A stretch of DNA of 64,000 bases from Brotonthovivens ammoniilytica (lineage in GTDB: Bacteria > Bacillota > Clostridia > Lachnospirales > Lachnospiraceae), in the NCBI RefSeq assembly GCF_025566885.1, contig NZ_JAOQJQ010000003.1, forward strand, positions 186,001 through 250,000. The letters run 5' to 3'. Position numbers and translations under genes: made by a program. Positions 25,863 to 33,993 of this stretch are shown one piece after another. The notes under the pieces are model-generated. The model was not told where the DNA came from, ran no database searches, and saw only the letters and a program-made list of their open reading frames with translations. Every line of letters starts with the position of its first letter. The stretch's first letter is position 1.

Positions 25863-27838
25863 GCCGTATAGGCGTATTTGTCTGCCACTGCGGAACCAAT
25901 ATTGCCGGGACCGTAGATGTAGAGCGTGTAGCAAAAGCAATGGAGCTGGAACCAAATGTGGTATACGCAGCAGATTATAAATATATGTGTTCCGAACCAG
26001 GCCAGGCCATGGTAAAGGAAAAAATTGAAGAATACAATCTGGACCGGATTGTCATCTGTTCTTGTACACCGCGGATGCATGAAAATACTTTCCGTAAAAT
26101 GCTGGCGGGAACAAAAATCAATCCGTATATGCTGGAAATTGCCAATTTAAGAGAGCAGTGTTCCTGGGTGCATACAGATAAAGAAAAGGCCACAGAGAAA
26201 GCAATTGATCTGGCCAGAATGGCAGTGGCAAAAGTAGACAGAAACAAGCCTCTGCATACATCTACAATCCCCATTCACAAAAAAGCCCTTGTAATCGGCG
26301 GCGGTATTGCCGGAATTCAGGCAGCTCTTGATATTGCAGATGCAGGATATCAAGTAACTCTGTTAGACAGAGAGCCATCCATCGGCGGACGTATGGTTAT
26401 GCTTGATAAAACATTCCCTACGCTTGACTGTTCTGCATGTATCAGTACTCCAAAAATGGTTGAAGTCAGTGCACATCCCAATATTGAATTAAAGACATAC
26501 TGTGAGCTTGAGGATGTCAGCGGATATGTGGGAAATTTCGAAGTAACCATTAAGCAGAAAGCTCGTTATGTAAATCATGATCTGTGTACCGGATGCGGAC
26601 TTTGTGAAACCAAGTGTCCTACAAAAGTACTCAGTGAATTTAATCAGGGCATGAGTGAACGACGTGCCATTTATAAATCCTTTGCCCAGGCAGTGCCTGC
26701 AAAACCGGTGATTGACGCGGATCACTGCAGGAAATTAAAAGACGGAAAATGCGGTGTCTGTGAAAAAGTCTGTCCGTTAGGAGCCATTAAATTTGATGAT
26801 AAAGAAACAACCTTTACGGAAACATATGGTGCTATTGTAGTATCTACCGGTTATCAGCTTATTGAATGGCAGAAGCTTTATCCGGAGTACGGCGGCGGAA
26901 GATTTAAAGATGTAATCAGCGGCCTGCAGTTTGAACGTCTTGTGAATGCGTCAGGTCCTACGGAAGGACATATTGTAAGACCTTCTGACCATACAGAACC
27001 AAAAGATGTGGTAATTGTAAAATGCGTAGGCTCCCGTGATCCGAAAAAAGGCAAGAGCTACTGCTCAAGAGCCTGCTGTATGTATGGAGCAAAGCATGCC
27101 CATCAGATTTTAGAAAAAATACCGGGTTCCAATGTTTACATTTTCTATATGGATGTGAGAACTCCTGGAAAAGGCTACGAAGAGTTTTATGACAGAACAA
27201 GAAATGACGGAGCCCACTATATCAGAGGCCGTGTTTCTAAAATTTACAAAGAGGGCGGCCGGTTAATCTGCCGGGGTGAGGATTCCCTCCTTGGACAGCA
27301 GATTTCAGTGGAAGCGGACCTGGTAATTTTAGAAACAGCTATGGTTCCCGCAGACGGAATCGGAGAAATTGTACATAAACTTGGTATTTCCATGGACGCA
27401 GACGGCTGGGTGCAGGAAGCTCATCCGAAACTTCGTCCGGTAGAGACACAGACCGGCGGCGTCTTTCTGGCAGGAACCTGTCAGGGACCGAAAGATATTC
27501 CGGATACGGTTGCCCAGGCATCTGCAGCTGCAGTGAAAGTCTGCGGACTCTTCAGCAAAGACGAGATGGAGACCTCGCCAATGACCAGTAAGGTAAGCCA
27601 GGATAAATGCTGCGGATGTGCCCACTGTGTGGCAATGTGTCCGTACAAAGCAATCAGTCTGGTTGAAATTGACGACAGAGACGGAAATAAACGAATCAAA
27701 CGTATGGCAGCAGAAGTAAATACAGGACTCTGCCAGGGATGCGGATGCTGTGCCGCTGCCTGCCGGACCGGAGCTATTGATTTACAGGGCTTTACCAATG
27801 AACAGATCTTACGGGAGGTGGATGCGTTATGTCAGTAG
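25859..27838 (+). CDS. hdrA: Heterodisulfide reductase subunit A-like flavoprotein (electron bifurcation)
   Basis: 659 residues, standard HdrA length. VIGGGIAGIQAALDIADAGY binds FAD; FPTLDCSACISTPKM is an HdrA-specific Cys motif. Ferredoxin-like motifs include CTGCGLCETKCP (about 243), CGVCEKVCP (about 298), CCGCAHCVAMCP (about 584) and CQGCGCCAAACR (about 627). The FAD is the site where two-electron donors are split into a low-potential branch (ferredoxin) and a high-potential branch (HdrB). It overlaps hdrB upstream by four bases and the mvhD-like gene downstream by ten. Confidence 0.95.
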   Translation: MSRIGVFVCHCGTNIAGTVDVERVAKAMELEPNVVYAADYKYMCSEPGQAMVKEKIEEYNLDRIVICSCTPRMHENTFRKMLAGTKINPYMLEIANLREQCSWVHTDKEKATEKAIDLARMAVAKVDRNKPLHTSTIPIHKKALVIGGGIAGIQAALDIADAGYQVTLLDREPSIGGRMVMLDKTFPTLDCSACISTPKMVEVSAHPNIELKTYCELEDVSGYVGNFEVTIKQKARYVNHDLCTGCGLCETKCPTKVLSEFNQGMSERRAIYKSFAQAVPAKPVIDADHCRKLKDGKCGVCEKVCPLGAIKFDDKETTFTETYGAIVVSTGYQLIEWQKLYPEYGGGRFKDVISGLQFERLVNASGPTEGHIVRPSDHTEPKDVVIVKCVGSRDPKKGKSYCSRACCMYGAKHAHQILEKIPGSNVYIFYMDVRTPGKGYEEFYDRTRNDGAHYIRGRVSKIYKEGGRLICRGEDSLLGQQISVEADLVILETAMVPADGIGEIVHKLGISMDADGWVQEAHPKLRPVETQTGGVFLAGTCQGPKDIPDTVAQASAAAVKVCGLFSKDEMETSPMTSKVSQDKCCGCAHCVAMCPYKAISLVEIDDRDGNKRIKRMAAEVNTGLCQGCGCCAAACRTGAIDLQGFTNEQILREVDALCQ

Positions 27839-28290
27839 AAAAAAACGAAAACTGGGAACCGCAGATTCTTGCTTTCTGCTGTAACTGGTGTACTTATACA
27901 GGAGCTGACCTGGCTGGATTAAATCGTATGAAATATCCGGAAAATGTCCGCGTTATCCGGGTTCCCTGTTCCAGCCGTGTCAATCCGCAGTTTATCCTTC
28001 GGGCATTTCAGAAGGGATGCGATGGTGTTTTAGTATGCGGCTGCCATCCGGGAGACTGTCATTATGCTACAGGAAATTATTTTACAAGAAGAAGATTTAT
28101 GCTGATGCAGAGAATGCTTGAGTACAACGGAATTGATCCAAACCGTTTCCAGGCCAGATGGATATCCGGCTCGGAGGCAGCAAAATTCCGCGATACTGTC
28201 ACAAGAGTTTCTGCTCAGATCAAAGAATTAGGACCGAATAAAAAGTTCCAGGAAACATGGTACAGCAAAGGAGGTGCAAAGGATGAGTAA
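27829..28290 (+). CDS. MvhD/FlxD-like [2Fe-2S] adaptor protein
   Basis: 153 residues, family of the F420-non-reducing hydrogenase delta subunit. CCNWCTYTGAD, VPCSSRVN and VCGCHPGDCHY carry the conserved Cys for a [2Fe-2S] cluster. In Mvh-Hdr and Flx-Hdr complexes this subunit passes electrons from the donor module to HdrA. With no hydrogenase present and Flx-like genes next in line, the donor module here is the NAD(P)H-oxidising one. It overlaps both neighbours. Confidence 0.93.
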   Translation: MSVEKNENWEPQILAFCCNWCTYTGADLAGLNRMKYPENVRVIRVPCSSRVNPQFILRAFQKGCDGVLVCGCHPGDCHYATGNYFTRRRFMLMQRMLEYNGIDPNRFQARWISGSEAAKFRDTVTRVSAQIKELGPNKKFQETWYSKGGAKDE

Positions 28291-29119
28291 TATTCAGGAA
28301 CAAATCCGTCAGAGAGTCCGCACTTTGCTGGAAGAAGGCGTCATTGGTTACTGTATCGGATGGGGCGCCACACGCTTTGAGGATAAAACCACACCGGTAT
28401 TTATTACGAAACCGGAAGATGCAGACCGCCTTGTATGGAATAAATACTGTATAAACGGAACGGCAAAGTATCTGCTGGATGACTGGTATCCGGAGAAAAA
28501 AATCGGCGTTATTATCCGTGGATGCGACTCCAGAGCTGTAAACCGCCTGATGAAAGACAAACAGGTAAAACGGGAAGACTTATATCTCATAGGAGTGCCC
28601 TGTGACGGAAAGGAAAATCCGGTATGTGAAGGATGCCAGCACAAAAATCCATTGGTTTATGATGAACTGGTGGGGGAGATTGTGTCAGAATCCGTGAATC
28701 CGGACCGTTTTAAAGAGATTGAGGAATTTGAGAAGCTCACACCGGATGCCCGGTATGAATTCTGGGCAAAACAGTATGACAAATGTATTCACTGCTATGC
28801 CTGCAGAAATGCCTGTCCCGCCTGCAATTGTAAAGAATGCTATGCAGACCAGGCCAGAGAAAATTGGCAGGGCAAACAGAATAACCGTAATTCCAATCAG
28901 GTTTATGGCCTGACCAGAGCCTATCATGTGGGCGACCGCTGTATTGAGTGCGGGGAATGTGAACGGGTCTGCCCCATGGGCCTGCCCATTATGCGCCAGA
29001 CAAAGAAAATGTTAAAAGACATCAATGATCTGTTCGGCGATTATGAGTGCGGACTTGGGGATGACAGAGAGCATGTGCTTGGTGAATTTGATTTATCCGA
29101 CAGAGATGAATTTATGTAA
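28283..29119 (+). CDS. FlxC/FlxB-like 4Fe-4S electron-transfer subunit
   Basis: 278 residues from ATG 28283, with AAAGGAGG nine bases upstream and an eight-base overlap with the previous gene. The N-terminal part contains IIRGCDSRAVNRLM, like the beta-subunit fold of coenzyme F420 hydrogenases and related Flx subunits. CIHCYACRNACPACNCKEC (about residues 169-187) and CIECGECERVCP (about 220-231) are two ferredoxin-type motifs, the first extended. It probably forms the wire between the flavin/NAD module and the MvhD-like protein. Confidence 0.85.
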   Translation: MSNIQEQIRQRVRTLLEEGVIGYCIGWGATRFEDKTTPVFITKPEDADRLVWNKYCINGTAKYLLDDWYPEKKIGVIIRGCDSRAVNRLMKDKQVKREDLYLIGVPCDGKENPVCEGCQHKNPLVYDELVGEIVSESVNPDRFKEIEEFEKLTPDARYEFWAKQYDKCIHCYACRNACPACNCKECYADQARENWQGKQNNRNSNQVYGLTRAYHVGDRCIECGECERVCPMGLPIMRQTKKMLKDINDLFGDYECGLGDDREHVLGEFDLSDRDEFM

Positions 29120-29134
29120 GGGGGCGGCAGACAG

Positions 29135-30130
29135 ATGCAGTTAAAGAAAACAGATTTAGACAAAGCATTAAAGATACTTGCCGCTGACGCAGGGGTCTTT
29201 GTGCCGGGAGAAATAGAAAACGTAAAAAGATTTGTTCTGTGGGAAGAGGGCATGGAAGTGGATTTAACCGGTGAAAATACCGTGCTTCCGCCGAAAGATA
29301 TTTTATTTCCCTGTACAGAAAAAATGTATCATTATAAGATGGGAAAATCCATAGAGATTAAAGAAGTTGTTACGCAGCCCAAACAGGTGATTTTCGGAAT
29401 CCGTCCCTGTGATATGCGAAGCATCGACTGTATGGATAAAGTATTTTTAGAGAAAGGTTATGTAGACAGCTTCTACAGCCGGAGAAGAGATGAGGTTACC
29501 TTGTTTGCCATGGGCTGTGTTTCTGTCTCCAGAACCTGCTTCTGTGACTCCATGGGGCTGGATCCCAACAATGCGCCTAATGCAGATGTTATGATGCATG
29601 ACGCCGGGGACAGTCTGATTATGGAAGCGTATACACAGAAAGGCCGGGATGCGATGGAGCGTCTTGGAGCACTGCTGACAGAAGGGGGAGAGGCATCTGC
29701 CAAAACTTCCTGCCGGCTGAAAGTGAATATGACAGAAGATCTGCCGGAGAAACTTGGAAAAATGTTTGAGCATCCAATCTGGGATGAGGTGACAAGAGCC
29801 TGTATCGGATGTGCTGCCTGTACGTATGTATGCCCAACCTGCTATTGTTTTGATATTGATTCTGACAATCACGGAGCAGAAGGTACCAAGTATCGCTGCT
29901 GGGATTCCTGCATGTTCTCTGACTACAGCAGAATGGCGGGAGGACATAATCCGCGTCCTACGAAAAAGGAACGGGTGCGCAACCGTTATCTGCATAAGCT
30001 GTCCTTTTTCTATGATCGTTACGGCCAGCTGCTGTGCACAGGCTGCGGCAGATGTGTGGAAAAATGTCCGGCTCATATGGATATTTCGACTTTTATTGAT
30101 AAAGCTGCGGAGGTGGACTTAAATGAGTGA
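29135..30130 (+). CDS. AsrA/FlxB-like 4Fe-4S dicluster protein
   Basis: 331 residues. IFGIRPCDMRSIDCMDKVF (about 90-108) is typical of the anaerobic sulfite reductase subunit A / hydrogenase beta-like family. CIGCAACTYVCPTCYCFD (about 226-243) and CTGCGRCVEKCP (about 306-317) are the two cluster motifs. Preceded by AAGGGGGCGG and overlapping the next gene by eight bases. Together with the following FAD/NAD-binding protein it is the usual pair in FlxAB, AsrAB and sulfhydrogenase beta/gamma modules. Confidence 0.87.
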   Translation: MQLKKTDLDKALKILAADAGVFVPGEIENVKRFVLWEEGMEVDLTGENTVLPPKDILFPCTEKMYHYKMGKSIEIKEVVTQPKQVIFGIRPCDMRSIDCMDKVFLEKGYVDSFYSRRRDEVTLFAMGCVSVSRTCFCDSMGLDPNNAPNADVMMHDAGDSLIMEAYTQKGRDAMERLGALLTEGGEASAKTSCRLKVNMTEDLPEKLGKMFEHPIWDEVTRACIGCAACTYVCPTCYCFDIDSDNHGAEGTKYRCWDSCMFSDYSRMAGGHNPRPTKKERVRNRYLHKLSFFYDRYGQLLCTGCGRCVEKCPAHMDISTFIDKAAEVDLNE

Positions 30131-30971
30131 AATTAATCACGACTGCACCTGTCATGGAAACCCATTAATTCCCCAGGTGGCCAAAATTATTAAAATTACA
30201 GAAGAAACACCGGATGTGAAAACATTCCGGATACAGACAATGGATGGGAAAATGCCATTTGATCCAAAACCCGGACAGCTTGGAATGATTTCGGCTGTGG
30301 GAATTGGAGAAGGTATGTTTTCCATAACTGCCAAAGGCGAAGACTGGATTGAGTCTTCTATTAAAAAAGTGGGCGTACTGACAGAGGCCCTCCATGAAAT
30401 GACAACGGGACAGGAAATCGGAATCCGTGGCCCATACGGAAATCATTTTCCTTATGAAGCTTTAAAAGGAAAAGATCTGATTTTTATCGGCGGCGGCATT
30501 GGGCTGGCGCCGGTGCGATCCCTGATTCGTTATTGTCTGGAGCACCGGTCAGATTATGGACATATAGACATTGTTTATGGTTCCCGTTCACCGGAAGATC
30601 TGGTATTCAAAGAGGATTTGTTTGAAAACTGGCCAAAGGAACCGGATACACGGGTAGAAGTGACAGTGGATAGAGGAGATGCAGACTGGAACGGAAACGT
30701 TGGATTTGTTCCGGCTTATGTGGAAGAGCTGGCGTTTACACCGGAAAATAAAAAAGTAATCTTATGCGGTCCTCCTATTATGATCAAATTCACATCAGAA
30801 GCGCTGCTTCGTATGGGATTTGCAAAAGAGGATGTTATAACAACTCTGGAAATGCGCATGAAGTGCGGTGTAGGAAAATGCGGACGCTGTAATCTGGGCG
30901 GAAAACTCATCTGCCTGGACGGACCGGTATTTAATCTTGCAGAGCTGGATGAGCTTCCGGACGAAAAATAA
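30123..30971 (+). CDS. FlxA/AsrB-like NAD(P)H:FAD oxidoreductase subunit
   Basis: 282 residues, ferredoxin-NADP reductase fold. FSITAKGE region and IGGGIGLAPVRSLI (about 122-135) bind FAD and NAD(P); the C-terminal CGVGKCGRCNLGGKLIC (about 245-261) carries a [2Fe-2S] cluster as in PyrK and AsrB. It is the probable electron entry point: NAD(P)H is oxidised here and electrons flow through the two FeS subunits and the MvhD-like protein to HdrA. Last of the seven overlapping flx-hdr-like genes. Confidence 0.9.
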   Translation: MSEINHDCTCHGNPLIPQVAKIIKITEETPDVKTFRIQTMDGKMPFDPKPGQLGMISAVGIGEGMFSITAKGEDWIESSIKKVGVLTEALHEMTTGQEIGIRGPYGNHFPYEALKGKDLIFIGGGIGLAPVRSLIRYCLEHRSDYGHIDIVYGSRSPEDLVFKEDLFENWPKEPDTRVEVTVDRGDADWNGNVGFVPAYVEELAFTPENKKVILCGPPIMIKFTSEALLRMGFAKEDVITTLEMRMKCGVGKCGRCNLGGKLICLDGPVFNLAELDELPDEK

Positions 30972-30985
30972 GGCAGGAGATCAGT

Positions 30986-31708
30986 ATGTTAATCAAATCA
31001 GCAAAACAGAGGAAAACAGAAAAAATATATAAATCCTATGAGCACATCAGTGAAGATTATGATATTATGAATGATATGATGAGCTTTGGAATACACCGGA
31101 TCTGGAAGCTTAGAACTGCAGAAGAGATCAAACGCAGGGGCTGTCACCGGATTTTGGATGTGTGCTGCGGAACCGGGGATATGGCGCTGCTTTTGGCTGC
31201 TCAAAATCCAAATGCCGCAGTCACAGCTGTGGACTTTTCCGAAGGGATGCTGAATCAGGCCAGAAAGCGCCAGAAGAAAAAGAATTTGATTAACCTGGAA
31301 TTTATCAGGAAGAATGCGGAGCATCTGCCATTTCGAAACGGATATTTTGATTGTGCAGTGATTTCTTTCGGTCTGCGCAGTGTGGCGGATTATGGAAGTG
31401 TGCTCCGGGAAATGTACCGTGTGGTTAGACCGGGCGGATGGATCTACTGTCTGGAGTCTTCCGTTCCGGAAACGAAGGAAGTCAAAACGGCTTACAATGT
31501 TTACCGGAATCATATGATTCCGGCTGCCAGCGCCGTATTAAACGGAAATGGCTGGGAGTATAAACGGATTGCCAGAGCAAACAGCAGATTTCTGTCTAAG
31601 AAGAAGCTGGCGGCGCTTATGGCTGCATGCGGATTTGTGCATGTGGGATATTACAGCCATATGGCCGGTGTGGCGGCCTGCCATCGGGGGCAGAAGCCGG
31701 AAATATAA
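30986..31708 (+). CDS. Menaquinone/ubiquinone-type C-methyltransferase (UbiE/MenG family)
   Basis: 240 residues. An S-adenosylmethionine-dependent methyltransferase: YDIMNDMMSFGIHRIWK is the UbiE/MenG family signature, LDVCCGTGDMALLLA is SAM motif I, and FSEGMLNQA, FGLRSVADY and VVRPGGWIYCLE follow in the usual order. In menaquinone synthesis the family methylates the prenylated ring. AGGCAGGAG precedes the ATG, 15 bases after the FlxA-like stop. With the prenyl synthase upstream and a MenA-like prenyltransferase downstream it points to a prenylated quinone. Confidence 0.9.
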   Translation: MLIKSAKQRKTEKIYKSYEHISEDYDIMNDMMSFGIHRIWKLRTAEEIKRRGCHRILDVCCGTGDMALLLAAQNPNAAVTAVDFSEGMLNQARKRQKKKNLINLEFIRKNAEHLPFRNGYFDCAVISFGLRSVADYGSVLREMYRVVRPGGWIYCLESSVPETKEVKTAYNVYRNHMIPAASAVLNGNGWEYKRIARANSRFLSKKKLAALMAACGFVHVGYYSHMAGVAACHRGQKPEI

Positions 31709-31737
31709 ATAATAAATGCGGGAAAGGACGAAATACA

Positions 31738-31938
31738 ATGAAAAAATTTTTAAAAGCAGTACTTGCACTTGGAATTATTGGCTACATTGGATACAAAGTA
31801 TATAAATATTTTACAAAAGAGCCGGAGTATCAGGAGTTTGATGACAATACAGACGGCGTAGAATTTGATGTAGAGGCAGAAGCAGAAGAATCTCTGGCTG
31901 ATAAAATCAAAGCGGCAGCGAAAAAAATAACAGGCTGA
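31738..31938 (+). CDS. Small single-span membrane protein
   Basis: 66 residues from ATG 31738 behind GGGAAAGG. A basic start, one hydrophobic segment (about 6-24), an aromatic stretch (YKVYKYF), a strongly acidic middle and a basic amphipathic C-terminus (ADKIKAAAKKITG). It sits between the methyltransferase and the prenyltransferase, both acting on membrane lipids, so a scaffolding role is conceivable. No family recognised. Confidence 0.6.
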   Translation: MKKFLKAVLALGIIGYIGYKVYKYFTKEPEYQEFDDNTDGVEFDVEAEAEESLADKIKAAAKKITG

Positions 31939-31981
31939 TAATACGTGTACAGTAACTGGGAACAGAGAAATGATTCTGGAG

Positions 31982-32015
31982 GGCGGAGAATGGAGGTTCT
32001 CCGTCTTCTTTTGTT
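31982..32015 (+). terminator. Terminator-like hairpin inside the quinone gene block
   Basis: GGCGGAGAA (31982-31990) pairs with TTCTCCGTC (31997-32005), followed by TTCTTTTGTTTG. It may end the long transcript from 19078 or reduce read-through into the prenyltransferase gene, which starts 19 bases later without a visible promoter. Confidence 0.65.
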
Positions 32016-32033
32016 TGAACAGGAGCGGGATAT

Positions 32034-33038
32034 ATGTTAAAAAAGCTGAAATTCTGGTTTCATAATGCCAGACCGGTTTCCCTGCCGCAGAGTGTTATGC
32101 CGGCGCTGGCGGCGTTTTTTCTGGCCGCCGGGGAAACGGGATTTTCCTGGATAACGGGGCTTTTGGCAGTGCTTGGGGGATGTCTTGCCCATCTGGGCAT
32201 GAATCTGGCGGATGATTATTTTGATTACAGGAAGAAGGAGACCGGATTTCGTGATCAACTTGCAGGAGAGGGAATCAGAGCCAGAACGAAGAAGTGTGCC
32301 TATATTGTCAGCGGCGAAGCTACGATAAAACAGACTTTGAGGGCCGCGGTGGGATTTGGCATTGCCGCGCTGATTCCGGGAGCTGTTATCTTGTATCAGA
32401 GAGGTTTTATAATCCTTCTGATTGCGGCAGCTGGAGTTTTTTTGGGAGAGTCTTATTCCGGGGAACCGTTGCGTTTAAGCTACCGGGGACTTGGGGAGCT
32501 GGATATCGGAGTGATGTTTGGACCGCTTTTGATGGCAGGGGTCTTTTTTGCAGCCTGCGGACATCTGTCTTTGAAGCTTTTAGCCCCGGCGCTCAGCATG
32601 GGACTTCTGGTAACCAACATTTTATATGTACACTCGGTGCTTGATTATGAAGCGGATATGCGGGCAGGCAAAGCAACTATGGCGGCTCTGATAAAGGGAA
32701 ATACAGGGAGAAAGGCTGTTTTGAGCTGCTTTTTGTTCCTGCCGTATATATTAACTGTGCTTATGACCGTAACCGGTAAAATGAATCCCATTTATCTGGC
32801 CGTACTGGCAACTCTGCCCTGGGCAGTTTTACTTTACCGGTCTGTGGATACATATATGAAAGAACCGGAAAAGCTGCCGAAACGCAGAGCATGGCATGGC
32901 CCTATGAAAAACTGGGAACAGATTGTTAAGGGAAATCTCTCCTGGTTTATGTTTCGATGGTATCTGGCCCGCAATTTACTGACGGCCTTTGCTTTTATTT
33001 TTATTGCGGCATCTGCTGCTGTATGTATCAAGCAGTAA
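32034..33038 (+). CDS. UbiA/MenA-family polyprenyltransferase
   Basis: 334 residues with eight or nine membrane segments. NLADDYFDY (about 60-68) is the first Asp-rich motif and DYEADMRAGKAT (about 204-215) the second; YSGEPLRLSYRGLGE (about 142-156) resembles the MenA loop. Such enzymes attach a polyprenyl chain to an aromatic acid, for MenA to 1,4-dihydroxy-2-naphthoate. No gene for making that ring is in the window, so the acceptor could be scavenged, encoded elsewhere, or a different aromatic. Prenyl donor synthesis is encoded 8.6 kb upstream in the same block. Confidence 0.88.
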   Translation: MLKKLKFWFHNARPVSLPQSVMPALAAFFLAAGETGFSWITGLLAVLGGCLAHLGMNLADDYFDYRKKETGFRDQLAGEGIRARTKKCAYIVSGEATIKQTLRAAVGFGIAALIPGAVILYQRGFIILLIAAAGVFLGESYSGEPLRLSYRGLGELDIGVMFGPLLMAGVFFAACGHLSLKLLAPALSMGLLVTNILYVHSVLDYEADMRAGKATMAALIKGNTGRKAVLSCFLFLPYILTVLMTVTGKMNPIYLAVLATLPWAVLLYRSVDTYMKEPEKLPKRRAWHGPMKNWEQIVKGNLSWFMFRWYLARNLLTAFAFIFIAASAAVCIKQ

Positions 33039-33086
33039 TAATTCACTGCATACGGATGTCCGCAGAGGGAGAGGAGAACATTTAGG

Positions 33087-33989
33087 ATGAAACATATCGC
33101 ATATTTACCATACTGGTATTTTCAGAACCGGCTGCTGAAAAAAGAAAAACCCCTTCAGACGGTACTATTTCTCACTGACTACTGTAATCTGAAGTGTAAA
33201 CATTGCAGTGAGGACGGACATGCCGGGACAATTATGAAGCCGTATCGCCAGGTAAAGGAAGAACTGGAATATTCTTATCGCCAGGGAGCCAGATTTTTAG
33301 ATCTGGAGGGCGGGGAGCCCACACTGTGGAGTGACGGCGGTTATCGGATTAATGACCTGATTTATCTTGCAAAAAAGATCGGATTTTATTCTGTGACAGT
33401 AACAACCAATGGACAGCGTCCTTTTGATTATCTGGCGGCGGATTCTATCTGGGTCAGTGTAGATGGATACAAACGGTATCATGATATGATACGGGGAGCG
33501 GGAACCTTTGATACGCTGAACAGAAATATTAAAGAAAGCGGACTGAAAAACATCAGCGTGAATATGGCTATTAACAAAATGAATTACCCATCAGTGCCGG
33601 ATGTAATTAAGTACGCTGCTGCAAATCCTTCTATTCAATCGGTTTCACTGAATTTTCATACTCCGTATCCGGGAACAGAGCATATGATGCTGCCCTGGGA
33701 CAAGCGGATTCATGTAATAGATAAAATTATTCAGATGAAAAGAGACGGATATACTGTCATGAACAGCGTATCAGGTCTGCAGTGCATGAAGAGACATGAT
33801 TTTAAGAAATTCTGCTGGATTTCAAACTTTATTTTAACCGATGGAACCAGATTAGCGGAATGTCCGGGTAAGACAGCAGGGCTCTGTGAGAGGTGCGGTT
33901 TTTCCATGGCCGGAGAGATGCACAGCCTGATGAAGCTGCGGCCTGATACGGTGCTGGCGGGATTAAAGCTTCGTATGCGGGAGGAATAA
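33087..33989 (+). CDS. Radical SAM protein with C-terminal cysteine cluster
   Basis: 300 residues. CNLKCKHC (CxxxCxxC, about residues 32-39) binds the radical SAM 4Fe-4S cluster, with LEGGEPTL and TTNGQRP following as usual. The C-terminus has further Cys (CWISNF, CPGKTAGLCERC) suggesting an auxiliary cluster or metal site. The architecture is closer to the HpnH/PqqE-like branch than to class C methylases. It lies directly behind the prenyltransferase and four bases before DUF445, so a role in modifying the quinone or another isoprenoid is possible but unproven. Confidence 0.75.
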   Translation: MKHIAYLPYWYFQNRLLKKEKPLQTVLFLTDYCNLKCKHCSEDGHAGTIMKPYRQVKEELEYSYRQGARFLDLEGGEPTLWSDGGYRINDLIYLAKKIGFYSVTVTTNGQRPFDYLAADSIWVSVDGYKRYHDMIRGAGTFDTLNRNIKESGLKNISVNMAINKMNYPSVPDVIKYAAANPSIQSVSLNFHTPYPGTEHMMLPWDKRIHVIDKIIQMKRDGYTVMNSVSGLQCMKRHDFKKFCWISNFILTDGTRLAECPGKTAGLCERCGFSMAGEMHSLMKLRPDTVLAGLKLRMREE

Positions 33990-33993
33990 AAAG

